The notes under the pieces: generated by a model
Told to the model about the DNA's origin: nothing
The model's input: the letters and a program-made list of their open reading frames with translations, nothing else
The model's database searches: none
Assembly (NCBI GenBank): GCA_902520195.1
Contig: CABYND010000017.1
Location: forward strand, 1-38,336
DNA: 38,336 nt
Direction of reading: 5' to 3'
DNA from: Halieaceae bacterium
GTDB lineage: Bacteria; Pseudomonadota; Gammaproteobacteria; Pseudomonadales; Halieaceae
Program-made: the position numbers and the translations under genes
Shown here: piece after piece, positions 8,060 through 15,757 of the stretch
Numbering within the stretch: the first letter of the stretch is position 1
Layout of the letters: each line of letters begins with the position of its first letter

Positions 8060-8854
8060 ATGAGTGATTACGAGACGATTTTGATCGAGCGCGAGGGCCG
8101 TGTTGCGTGGGTGTCGTTCAACCGGCCGGATAAGCTCAACAGCTTCAACGGGACGATGCGTAGAGAGTTTTTGCATGCATCGCAGGAGGTTAACGCGGAT
8201 AGGGATATCTGGGTGGTACTGCTGACGGGCGCGGGCAGGGCATTTGGTGCGGGTGCCGATCTGTCTGACACCTCGGAGCCGAGCCCCAATGGCGCGGAGG
8301 GTGTTGAAGATCAGTTGAACGCCGAGTATAAGCCGGGCGTGCTGGCGATTCATCACGCCCGCAAACCCTGGATCGCCGCGGTCAACGGCCCATGCGCCGG
8401 TATTTCTTACTCCTACGCCATGGCATGCGATTTGATGGTCATGGCAGAAAGCGCCTATCTCTTTCAGCCTTTCGTCGGGATCGGCCTGGTCCCCGATGGC
8501 GGGGCCACCTGGCTGTTGCCCAGTTTTGTGGGCGCGAAGCGCGCCTATGAATTGATGGCATTTGGCGAAAAGCTGGGCGCTGAAAAAGCGGTGGAGTGGG
8601 GTCTTGCTAATCGCGTATTGCCGGATGATGACTTCGCCGGACATGCGATGACGTTTGCCCAAGAGCTTGCCGGTAGATCCCCTTTGGGCCTTCGCTATGC
8701 AAAAGAGGCGCTCGCCTTTGGTGCATCGCACAATCTGGGGGATACGATATCCAAGGAAGCGGCGTTGCAGGTTTCGTGTATTGGCAGCGACGATTCTAAA
8801 GAGGCGATCAAAGCCTTTTTCGAAAAGCGTCAGCCCGACTGGCAGGGCAAATAA
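8060..8854 (+). CDS. Crotonase-fold protein (enoyl-CoA hydratase/isomerase family) lacking both hydratase glutamates
   Basis: A 264-residue crotonase-superfamily protein. The oxyanion-hole segments FGAGADLSD (62-70) and NGPCAGISYS (109-118) are present. Aligning by eye with rat mitochondrial hydratase, the two catalytic glutamates are replaced: Glu144 corresponds to Ser118 and Glu164 to Phe138. An Asp (Asp146) is present in GLVPDGGATW, the context seen in PaaG-type and other enoyl-CoA isomerases that use a single Asp. Double-bond isomerisation is therefore more likely than hydration, but this is inference. A CGGAG element precedes the ATG. It is the last gene of the dehydrogenase-racemase-crotonase operon; the DUF3604 gene begins 106 bp later. 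Confidence 0.85.
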   Translation: MSDYETILIEREGRVAWVSFNRPDKLNSFNGTMRREFLHASQEVNADRDIWVVLLTGAGRAFGAGADLSDTSEPSPNGAEGVEDQLNAEYKPGVLAIHHARKPWIAAVNGPCAGISYSYAMACDLMVMAESAYLFQPFVGIGLVPDGGATWLLPSFVGAKRAYELMAFGEKLGAEKAVEWGLANRVLPDDDFAGHAMTFAQELAGRSPLGLRYAKEALAFGASHNLGDTISKEAALQVSCIGSDDSKEAIKAFFEKRQPDWQGK

Positions 8855-8960
8855 CAACGCCCTGGCAACCAGAGTTCAGAGGCTTGAAGGTAGCAACTGA
8901 CGTTACACGCCGATAGCAGCCATCAGGCAAATAATAAAAAGCGGTAGAGAGGATTCAGAA

Positions 8961-10880
8961 ATGGGTAAGTGGGGAGAGAAGTTGGCGCGGGCCAAGTCAT
9001 TGTTCGGCGATGCCGGAGTGATGGCTGTCGCTATCGCAGCAAGTGTCGCCATTAGTGGCGCCGCTCACGCTGAGGAAAAGCAACTCTTGTGGGGCGATAC
9101 CCACCTGCATTCCACCTATTCCTCTGATGCGTTTACCAACGGCAACCTGACGGCGTCCCCTGATACTGCATATCGCTATGCCAAGGGCATGCCGGTCGTG
9201 CATCCCGGACACAAGGCGCGCGTGCAAATTGGCACGCCGCTGGATTTTTTGGTGGTGTCAGACCATGCCGAGTACCTCGGCGTCATCCGAAGCCTCTACC
9301 TCAACCCGATGATCACAGAGGATCTGAGCTGGCATGAGATGTTGTGGACCCGGTTTGTGCAGTATTTGCTGCGCGATGCGATTGATGGCCAAGAAGGACG
9401 AGAGCTGTTCACCTCCATTCTGCCCAAGCCCTCAGACAATGCCGTGATGGCAATGGAAGGATGGGAAGAGGATCTTGTCAGCGGACTAATTCCGAGGCAG
9501 CCCACGGTCGAGATCGATACCTGGAAGCTCATTACGGATACGGCCGATGCGCACAACGAGCCGGGAGAGTTCACGGCATTGATCGGCTGGGAATACTCCC
9601 TGATACCGGGCGGCGCCAATCTGCACCGCATTGTAATGGCCGATATTGACGCCGAACAAGCGCAGACCTTTGCGCCGTTCGGTTTTGACGACAGCTCTTT
9701 TCCCAGCGATTTGTGGGCCTGGCTAGAGGAGACAAGTAACGCCACAGGCGGCAACTTTATCGCGATACCCCATAACTCCAATATTTCGAAGGGGTCGATG
9801 TTTGATACCAGAGACATCCGCGGCAACGATATCAATCAGGATTACGCTGAAATTCGGCGTTACTGGGAGCCGGTGGTTGAGATCACTCAGATCAAGGGTG
9901 ATTCCGAGACGCATCCGGTGCTATCTCCCGATGACCCCTTTGCCGATTTTGAAACCTATCCGTATTACATCCAGCGTGAATGGACAGACTATGTGCCGCA
10001 GCCTGGTGACTATATTCGAAGCGCGCTCAGAATCGGCCTAGAACTGGAGTCAGACATTGGCGTGAACCCTTATCAATTCGGTGTCATTGGATCGACCGAT
10101 GCACACACCGCGCTGCCCTCTGCCGAGGAGGACAATTTTCACGGCAAAATGGCGACTGACTCGATTCCATCCAGAAAGGACGGCGGTTGGTCGGATGACG
10201 CACGGGGTACCTTTGGGTGGGGCATGAGTGCGTCAGGTCTGGCGGCCGTCTGGGCAACTGAAAATACCCGCGAGGCGATTGTTGCGGCGATGCGCCGGAG
10301 AGAGTTGTATGCCACCAGCGGGCCTCGTATTGCGGTGCGCACCTACGGTGGGCTGAACCTACCGGCTGCGGTACTGGAGATGCCGGGCTTTCCCGACAGC
10401 ATTCAGAGAGAGGCCGTGCCCATGGGTGGCGAGATCATGGGGGCTGGCGCAGATGATCGTTTTAGCATGGCGATTGAGGCTCAGGCTGATCCCAAAAGCG
10501 GCTATCTAGATCGTATTCAGGTGGTCAAAGGATGGATTGACGAGACCGGAGAGGCACAGGAGCGGGTTTATGACGCGGCTTGGAGTGGCGAGGAGCGTCT
10601 GCTGCCCGATGGTTCGCTGGCGGCGGTGGGGTCGAGTGTGGACCTGAAGACCGGATTGACCGCCAATAGCATCGGTTCACCGCGCCTCACCGTTGTGTGG
10701 CAGGACCCCGAATTCGACCCAGCGCTGTCTGCTTTCTATTATGCGCGCGTGTTACAGATCCCAACCGCACGGCATTCGCTGCTCGATAAGCTGGCGCTGG
10801 GAGATGAAGACATTGATACGCGCAGGCCGGACACGATTCAGGAGCGTGCTTACACCTCGCCGATCTGGTATCACCCCTGA
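8961..10880 (+). CDS. Secreted DUF3604 protein with PHP-like metal-binding motifs
   Basis: A 639-residue protein of the DUF3604 family, whose function is not established. A signal peptide is visible: a basic start (residues 1-12), a hydrophobic stretch at about 18-33 and an AHA cleavage site after residue 37, so it acts outside the cytoplasm. Motifs resembling PHP-type metal hydrolases follow: WGDTHLHSTYSSDA (Asp46, His48, His50), VVSDHAEYLG (Asp101, His102), IPHNSN (His271) and GSTDAHTAL (Asp380, His382). They suggest a di- or trinuclear metal centre and phosphoesterase-like or other hydrolase chemistry, which is inference. An AGAGAGGA element lies before the ATG. It follows the acyl-CoA operon on the same strand but with its own 106-bp spacer, and converges on rapA with 25 bp between stops. 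Confidence 0.88.
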   Translation: MGKWGEKLARAKSLFGDAGVMAVAIAASVAISGAAHAEEKQLLWGDTHLHSTYSSDAFTNGNLTASPDTAYRYAKGMPVVHPGHKARVQIGTPLDFLVVSDHAEYLGVIRSLYLNPMITEDLSWHEMLWTRFVQYLLRDAIDGQEGRELFTSILPKPSDNAVMAMEGWEEDLVSGLIPRQPTVEIDTWKLITDTADAHNEPGEFTALIGWEYSLIPGGANLHRIVMADIDAEQAQTFAPFGFDDSSFPSDLWAWLEETSNATGGNFIAIPHNSNISKGSMFDTRDIRGNDINQDYAEIRRYWEPVVEITQIKGDSETHPVLSPDDPFADFETYPYYIQREWTDYVPQPGDYIRSALRIGLELESDIGVNPYQFGVIGSTDAHTALPSAEEDNFHGKMATDSIPSRKDGGWSDDARGTFGWGMSASGLAAVWATENTREAIVAAMRRRELYATSGPRIAVRTYGGLNLPAAVLEMPGFPDSIQREAVPMGGEIMGAGADDRFSMAIEAQADPKSGYLDRIQVVKGWIDETGEAQERVYDAAWSGEERLLPDGSLAAVGSSVDLKTGLTANSIGSPRLTVVWQDPEFDPALSAFYYARVLQIPTARHSLLDKLALGDEDIDTRRPDTIQERAYTSPIWYHP

Positions 10881-10905
10881 CACGCGGAGAGCAGCCGGTG
10901 GCGCT

Positions 10906-13656
10906 TTAAACCGCGATGCAAACCCGGAGGCCCTCCAGCGCAGGCTTGGCTTGCGACAGTGCGAACTGGCAGGCCTCCCTGGACGCTTTTAGCTCCAACA
11001 ATTCTTCGTCTCTTATCGCAGGGTTTAAGGACTGCAGGTAGCTGAGGCGGCTCAATTCCTCTTCATAGAAACGATTTGCTGCATCGACCGCCTCCCGACT
11101 ACGAATAATGACCTCGTCAGCCGCGATCTGCTCCAAGGTGGGTAGTAACTTCTCCAGCACCGGCCGCAGCTTGGTGAGGGCGCTCGCGCTCGTAGCGCTG
11201 GGAACGCTCTGTAGCGCTTCGGTCAAAAACGTCGACGAAAGCTTGTCTCCGACGGCCTTCCCCCCCTGAGTGAGCAAGGTTCTGATCGGCTGTGAATTCA
11301 GGAACTGGCCTGTGGTGAGGTAAAGCGGGGCCAGGCACTCCACCCGATGGACGCTCTCGAGCAAGATGGTGCCGGCAGGGATGCCTCGGTGTTTGAAGGT
11401 CCCGATGCTGGCCTTGCCGATATCGCTGCCCAGAAGTGCCGCCATCGACTCCATGACGATGGGATGTTCCCACGTCATAAATGTGACGTCGTCACGGCTC
11501 AACGCGGTGGGGCGGTGATAAGTGGCTGTGACGCCATCCTGTGAGAGTCCCGGTAGCTGTCCGGTGGCCAGGTTTTCAGTCGGTCTGATCAGAGACAGGT
11601 TTTCGTCGAGATACTCCTGCTCGATACCCATTCGGTCAAACAGGTGCTCACAAAAGTCGTGAAGTGCTTCGGCGGTTTCACGCTGCTCGAGCATGGCAAT
11701 TATGTCTGTCCCTGTATCGGGGTCATGTGAATGACGCTCAAGCAGACGGTCTCTCCCGGCCTCGCTCTCGCGCAACAACGCGTCCCGTCGTGTGCGGGTG
11801 CTCTGCAACAGCGCGTCCACTGCGCCCTCGCCAGACAGGAGTGCGGCAAGCGCATCCGCGAATTCACTGTGAAGTTGGTAGCCAACGGAGCAGGTGGCGG
11901 CGAACGCGTTCAAGCCTTTATCGAACCAGCGAAACAGGGTTTCCTGAGCGGTACCCGCCAGATAGGGCGCGTGGATATGAATGTCAGTGCCTTGGCCGAT
12001 CCGATCCAGTCGGCCGATGCGCTGTTCTAACAGATCCGGATGGAAAGGGAGATCGAAGCATATGAGATGCTGTGCAAACTGAAAATTGCGGCCCTCACTG
12101 CCAATTTCAGAGCAGATCAGCGCCTGCGCGCCACCGCTTTCCTCGGCAAAGTACGCGGCAGCGCGATCTCGCTCGATCAGGCTCAGATCCTCGTGAAAGG
12201 CCGCGCAGCGAACACCGGCTTTGAGGTGCAAAAAGTGCTCCAGCGCCATCGCTGTCTCTTTGTGGGCACAAATCACCAGCACTTTTTTGGGCCGGAGTTC
12301 TTTCAGCTGTGTTTTCAGCCACTCGACTCGAGGGTCCTGTTCAATCCAGCTAGATTCAGGGTGCAGTGTCTCCGGATGCAGTGAATGGGTGTCGTGCTGA
12401 TAAAGCGCGGGCGCGGCCAGCGAATAAGCGTACCGGTGTCGCTGCGGAAATCCGGATACCCCTCGCCGCGAGTTGCGGTATAGAACGCGCCCGGTACCGT
12501 AACGGTCAAGCATCTGTTGAATCTGCTCATCCCGATCCGCCTCAGCGTCAATCCCTTCGGGTAGCTTGACCGTGTCGCCCTGTTCCAGTTGGTCGATCAG
12601 GCGGCTCCATTCAGCAAATTGGGTATGCTCGGCGTTGAATTGCTCAAAATCGGCGAAACGCGCAGGATCGATCAGCTGCAGCCGGTCAAAGTGGCTTCTC
12701 AGGCCCGCCTGTTCGGGGGTGGCGGTCAGTAGCAATAGGCCACGGGCGCGAGCCGATAACTCGCAGACAAACTGTCCCAAGTCGGTGGGCTGCTCGCCAA
12801 TACCTGTGATGTGGTGCGCCTCGTCAATCACGACCATATCCCATTCCAGGCCGCTGACGATCTCTCTTGTGATCGGATCAGCTTCAAACAGGCTAACTGG
12901 AGAAATCACCAACGCATTCTCGGAAAACTCTGCTTCGATATCGGCGTCTTCCAGCCGTTCGGCATTGAGCAGTGAGAACGCCAGGTGGAAACGGCGCTGC
13001 ATTTCGACAAGCCACTGGTGCGCCAATGTCTCGGGCACCAGCACCAGGACTCGCCGCACCCGCTGCCGATGTAGCTGCTGGGTCAGAATCAGCCCGGCTT
13101 CAATGGTCTTGCCGAGGCCCACCTCATCGGCGAGTAACACGCGTGGTGCGAAGCGTTTCCCTACGTTTGCTGCCACGTAAAGTTGGTGCGAGAGCAGCGC
13201 GGTTCGTGGCCCTAGCAAGCCTCCGAGCCCAAAGCCTGCTCCAGCGGCGGCGTGTTCCAAAGTGGTTACTCTCAGGCCAAAGTCACGGGGCTTGCCCAGC
13301 TGGTTATTTAGCAGTCGCTCGATCGGCGTATTGAGCTCGATGTGAGAATCAAGCTCTGCCTCCATGACCGAGTGATGCTCGCCCGATGCCGCCTCTGCTT
13401 CATAAGTGATCACCCCGCCTTGTTCCTGAAGCGCGGTAACGGTCAGTACGCTGCCGTCCATGCGCGTCAGCCGGTCGCCGGGTTTAAGGAGTAGCCGAGT
13501 CAGGGGAGCGCGATCGGTCGCATACACCCGCTCTTCTTCTACGGCTGGGAAATGCAGGGTGACGCGTCGTTCATCGGCGTGGGTCACGATCCCCAAGCCC
13601 AAAGTACTATCCGCGTGACTGACCCACCGCTGGCCAGGTAAGAAATGATCGGTCAT
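10906..13656 (-). CDS. rapA: RNA polymerase-associated SWI2/SNF2 ATPase RapA
   Basis: A 916-residue SWI2/SNF2-family ATPase that recycles RNA polymerase after transcription. The N-terminal Tudor-like region starts with FLPGQRWVSHADSTLGLGIV, as in known RapA proteins. The Walker A motif DEVGLGKT is at 177-184 and the Walker B DEAH box at 278-281. The helicase motif VI segment QRIGRLDRIGQ lies in the second lobe. The length is somewhat below the 968 residues of E. coli RapA. The ATG at 13654-13656 begins 3 bp after the tatD stop, so the two genes form a minus-strand operon. Confidence 0.95.
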   Translation of the reverse strand: MTDHFLPGQRWVSHADSTLGLGIVTHADERRVTLHFPAVEEERVYATDRAPLTRLLLKPGDRLTRMDGSVLTVTALQEQGGVITYEAEAASGEHHSVMEAELDSHIELNTPIERLLNNQLGKPRDFGLRVTTLEHAAAGAGFGLGGLLGPRTALLSHQLYVAANVGKRFAPRVLLADEVGLGKTIEAGLILTQQLHRQRVRRVLVLVPETLAHQWLVEMQRRFHLAFSLLNAERLEDADIEAEFSENALVISPVSLFEADPITREIVSGLEWDMVVIDEAHHITGIGEQPTDLGQFVCELSARARGLLLLTATPEQAGLRSHFDRLQLIDPARFADFEQFNAEHTQFAEWSRLIDQLEQGDTVKLPEGIDAEADRDEQIQQMLDRYGTGRVLYRNSRRGVSGFPQRHRYAYSLAAPALYQHDTHSLHPETLHPESSWIEQDPRVEWLKTQLKELRPKKVLVICAHKETAMALEHFLHLKAGVRCAAFHEDLSLIERDRAAAYFAEESGGAQALICSEIGSEGRNFQFAQHLICFDLPFHPDLLEQRIGRLDRIGQGTDIHIHAPYLAGTAQETLFRWFDKGLNAFAATCSVGYQLHSEFADALAALLSGEGAVDALLQSTRTRRDALLRESEAGRDRLLERHSHDPDTGTDIIAMLEQRETAEALHDFCEHLFDRMGIEQEYLDENLSLIRPTENLATGQLPGLSQDGVTATYHRPTALSRDDVTFMTWEHPIVMESMAALLGSDIGKASIGTFKHRGIPAGTILLESVHRVECLAPLYLTTGQFLNSQPIRTLLTQGGKAVGDKLSSTFLTEALQSVPSATSASALTKLRPVLEKLLPTLEQIAADEVIIRSREAVDAANRFYEEELSRLSYLQSLNPAIRDEELLELKASREACQFALSQAKPALEGLRVCIAV

Positions 13657-13659
13657 GAA

Positions 13660-14463
13660 TCAGAAAAACAGTCTGTAGCTATTGGCGCGGGCGTGCTCGA
13701 GCAACGCCTCCGTCGGGAGTGACTTGATCTCCGCGAGCGTCTCGGCAATAAATGGCAGGTAGCAGGGCGCGTTGGGTCGCCCGCGATAGGGGACTGGCGT
13801 CAGATAGGGTGCGTCGGTCTCCAGCACAATGCGCTCCAGCGGGGTGGCGTCGACCACGGCTCTAACGTTGTCGGCATTGCGAAATGTGGTGATGCCATTG
13901 AAGCCCAGCATGAACCCTTCGCCAAGGCAGAATTCAGCCAATGACAGGGAACTGGTGAAGCTGTGGATGACCCCTTTGCGCTTCAGTGAACTGCTGTGAT
14001 TTGCCAGAATCGCGCGGGTATCGTCATCCGCCTCCCGGGTATGGATGACCACCGGGAGAGACAGCTCGGCAGCAAGCGCCAGTTGCTCATCAAATGCTGT
14101 TTTTTGTGTGTCTCGGTCAGCGTGGTCGTAGTAGTAATCGAGTCCAATTTCGCCAATGGCCACGACGCGCCCATCTCCCGCGCCGATCTCGACCCGCTTA
14201 GCCAGCGCGGGGCACCAGCTTTCGGCTTCGTGGGGGTGGATGCCTTGCGTGCACCAAATGGATGGGTGTCCGTTGGCCAGGTCGCGTACCTGATCCAGAT
14301 TGTCTGCCGAGACGGAAATCGTCACGATCCGCTCAATGCCGACTCGAAAGGCATCATCCAGCGTCTCGGACAATGCCTGAGAGTCCAAATAATCCAGGTG
14401 GCAGTGCGTCTCAACAATAGGCGTGCTGAACTGTGGAATTTCTCGGCGGCTGTTCTGAGTCAT
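13660..14463 (-). CDS. TatD-family metal-dependent hydrolase (putative DNase)
   Basis: A 267-residue TatD-family amidohydrolase-fold protein. Metal-ligand motifs are in the expected order: ETHCHLD (His20, His22), GEIGLDYYY (Glu105), VVIHTREA (His141), GVIHSF and ETDAPYLTPVPYRGRPNAP near the C-terminus. Family members have metal-dependent 3'-5' exonuclease or deoxyribonuclease activity; the physiological substrate here is unknown. The ATG at 14463 is chosen because it puts the conserved HCH motif about 20 residues in; an in-frame TTG at 14505 would add 14 unconserved residues. It is immediately followed by rapA. Confidence 0.88.
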   Translation of the reverse strand: MTQNSRREIPQFSTPIVETHCHLDYLDSQALSETLDDAFRVGIERIVTISVSADNLDQVRDLANGHPSIWCTQGIHPHEAESWCPALAKRVEIGAGDGRVVAIGEIGLDYYYDHADRDTQKTAFDEQLALAAELSLPVVIHTREADDDTRAILANHSSSLKRKGVIHSFTSSLSLAEFCLGEGFMLGFNGITTFRNADNVRAVVDATPLERIVLETDAPYLTPVPYRGRPNAPCYLPFIAETLAEIKSLPTEALLEHARANSYRLFF

Positions 14464-14617
14464 TAACAGGGGTAGGGCATCGCTGGGGCGCGAAGTATGG
14501 CACAAATGTTGTAAAGAGAGTTCTGAAGCCTCCGATTATCCGTGCCGGGAATCCGGTAATCGATAGTTCCCAATGGCGCGCTCCGAAGAGATCCCCGCGG
14601 TAACTGTTTGCAGTGAC
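14464..14617. other. 154-bp spacer between LysR gene end and tatD start
   Basis: No gene is seen. An imperfect hairpin is possible: CGATTA and CCG (14533-14542) against CGG and TAATCG (14554-14562) with a one-base bulge. It lies between two minus-strand genes and could end the LysR transcript, but it has no T-run on the transcribed side, so I do not call it a terminator. The tatD-rapA promoter should lie here. Confidence 0.3.
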
Positions 14618-15559
14618 CTATCCGCGATGAACAGTGCGAAAGCGCATGGATTGCACCGTATCGATAATTTCCTGCCACAGCCATTGATGAATGGGTGAGT
14701 GTTCGGTCCGCTGGTGTGCTACGAGCGAATACTGCACGCTGAATGTCATCTCGACGGGTAGGGTCAGTGCCACGATATCGCGCGTTGCGCCCTCGTTGCG
14801 GGCCAGATACGCCGGGCATATCAGGAGGTAGTCCGTTTCTCTCAGGATTTCAAATGCTGTCAACAGGTGTGATGTTTCTAGAATGCCGCGGTCGCTCTCA
14901 AACAATCCCCTTGCTAGCACCTGACCGCCGATCAACTCTTCCCGGTCCGCAACATAGAGCGCTACCTGCGGATACTGCCGCATCAAGTCGGCGGTGAGCG
15001 TCTGAGCAACGAGCGGGTGGTCCTGCCGGACAAAAATCGCAAGAGGGGAGGCTGCCAATGGCGATACGGAGTACTCGGGCGGATATTCCTCCCGCTGAAT
15101 TTGTATTGCGAAATCCAGTTCGCCACTCGCCAACTGATCGAGCTGTCGCTCAGCGCGCGTAATGGTGCGCAACCGCAACCGCGGCGCGCTGGATTGCAGT
15201 CGGGCAGAGAGCGGGGGTAATAGCGTGAAGCCGACGTATTCAGAAATAGCGAGCGTGATCTCACCCCGGTAACCGGCCGGAGTGAATTCCCCCGCATCCA
15301 ACAGTCCGTCCACCTGTGCGAGCAGGCTTTTCAGTTCCCCAGCCAGCCCGAGCGCTCGGGGCGTGGGCTGGATACCGCGCTTACTGCGCACAAACAGTGG
15401 GTCATCGAAGGTTTCCCGCAGTCTTCCCAGTGTTTTTGACATCGCCGGCTGGGTTATAGAGAGCCGGTCAGCCGCCCGTGAGACGCTGCCCTCTTCGAGC
15501 AAAATATGCAGGGCAACCAATAAGTTGAGGTCAATTCTTGCGAGACGATTGAGGTTCAA
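14618..15559 (-). CDS. LysR-family transcriptional regulator
   Basis: A 313-residue LysR-type regulator. The N-terminal winged helix-turn-helix (about residues 8-66) reads IDLNLLVALHILLEEGSVSRAADRL with SITQPAMSKTLGRLRETFDDPLFVR, close to the NodD/NahR-like branch. A periplasmic-binding-protein-like effector domain covers about 95-305. The start codon is TTG at 15557-15559; it gives the standard family N-terminus and no in-frame ATG is available. The effector and target genes are unknown. Its upstream region contains the inverted repeat ACATTA-GCAG-TAATGT (15604-15619), a possible autoregulatory operator. It is transcribed away from the unknown secreted protein gene at 15758. Confidence 0.9.
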   Translation of the reverse strand: MNLNRLARIDLNLLVALHILLEEGSVSRAADRLSITQPAMSKTLGRLRETFDDPLFVRSKRGIQPTPRALGLAGELKSLLAQVDGLLDAGEFTPAGYRGEITLAISEYVGFTLLPPLSARLQSSAPRLRLRTITRAERQLDQLASGELDFAIQIQREEYPPEYSVSPLAASPLAIFVRQDHPLVAQTLTADLMRQYPQVALYVADREELIGGQVLARGLFESDRGILETSHLLTAFEILRETDYLLICPAYLARNEGATRDIVALTLPVEMTFSVQYSLVAHQRTEHSPIHQWLWQEIIDTVQSMRFRTVHRG

Positions 15560-15603
15560 GGCTTTACCCTATAACGCTGGCGACTGGGTATGATTAAAAA
15601 AAT

Positions 15604-15619
15604 ACATTAGCAGTAATGT
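15604..15619. promoter_or_regulatory. Inverted repeat upstream of LysR gene, candidate operator
   Basis: ACATTA (15604-15609) and TAATGT (15614-15619) are perfect reverse complements separated by GCAG. The element is 45 bp upstream of the LysR start, where LysR proteins commonly bind for autoregulation. On the minus strand a TTAACA that could serve as a -35 box overlaps it. It is short and AT-rich, so chance is possible. Confidence 0.35.
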
Positions 15620-15712
15620 TAACCATATCGGACACTGCATTACAGTTTCTGAACGCGTTGCGCCGGATTTTCCCTTTTACCCGGTGTTATCCAGAGTCCG
15701 AGACAGCCTCTG

Positions 15713-15739
15713 CCCGCCTCTCCGAGGCGGGTTTTTTTT
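15713..15739 (+). terminator. Strong intrinsic terminator
   Basis: CCCGCCTC (15713-15720), loop TCC, GAGGCGGG (15724-15731), then eight T (15732-15739). The stem is a perfect, GC-rich 8 bp. It acts on the plus strand only; there is no T-run on the other side. It ends 19 bp before the start codon at 15758. Confidence 0.85.
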
Positions 15740-15743
15740 GCGC

Positions 15744-15749
15744 TATATT
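15744..15749 (+). promoter_or_regulatory. Possible -10 box giving a leaderless transcript
   Basis: TATATT lies 8 bp before the ATG at 15758, with no Shine-Dalgarno sequence between. If used, transcription would begin at or within a base or two of the start codon. The corresponding -35 position falls inside the terminator stem and does not match the consensus. Confidence 0.3.
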
Positions 15750-15757
15750 CAGCCCCG

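Larger units (their letters stand above)
15589..15739 (+). ncRNA. Candidate small RNA or attenuated leader ending at a strong terminator
   Basis: A strong plus-strand terminator at 15713-15739 has no plus-strand gene upstream for almost 5 kb, so something short must be transcribed into it. A TATGAT hexamer at 15589-15594 could be a -10 box, though without a recognisable -35, giving a transcript of roughly 140 nt from about 15600. No open frame with a ribosome binding site is visible in it. The hexamer TCCGAG occurs twice (15697-15702 and 15721-15726), and GAGGC of the terminator's 3' arm could alternatively pair with GCCTC at 15706-15710. It could be an independent sRNA or a leader controlling the secreted protein gene at 15758. 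Confidence 0.4.

Noticed and set aside
7856-8857. 333-codon minus-strand open frame across the racemase end and the crotonase gene
   Set aside because: Its whole length is antisense to two well-supported genes and the translation has no family features.
14533-14562. Imperfect hairpin downstream of the LysR gene as a terminator
   Set aside because: It needs a bulge and has no T-run on the transcribed strand.
15600-15712. tRNA gene before the orphan terminator
   Set aside because: No cloverleaf can be drawn, and there is no T-arm consensus or CCA-type acceptor stem.
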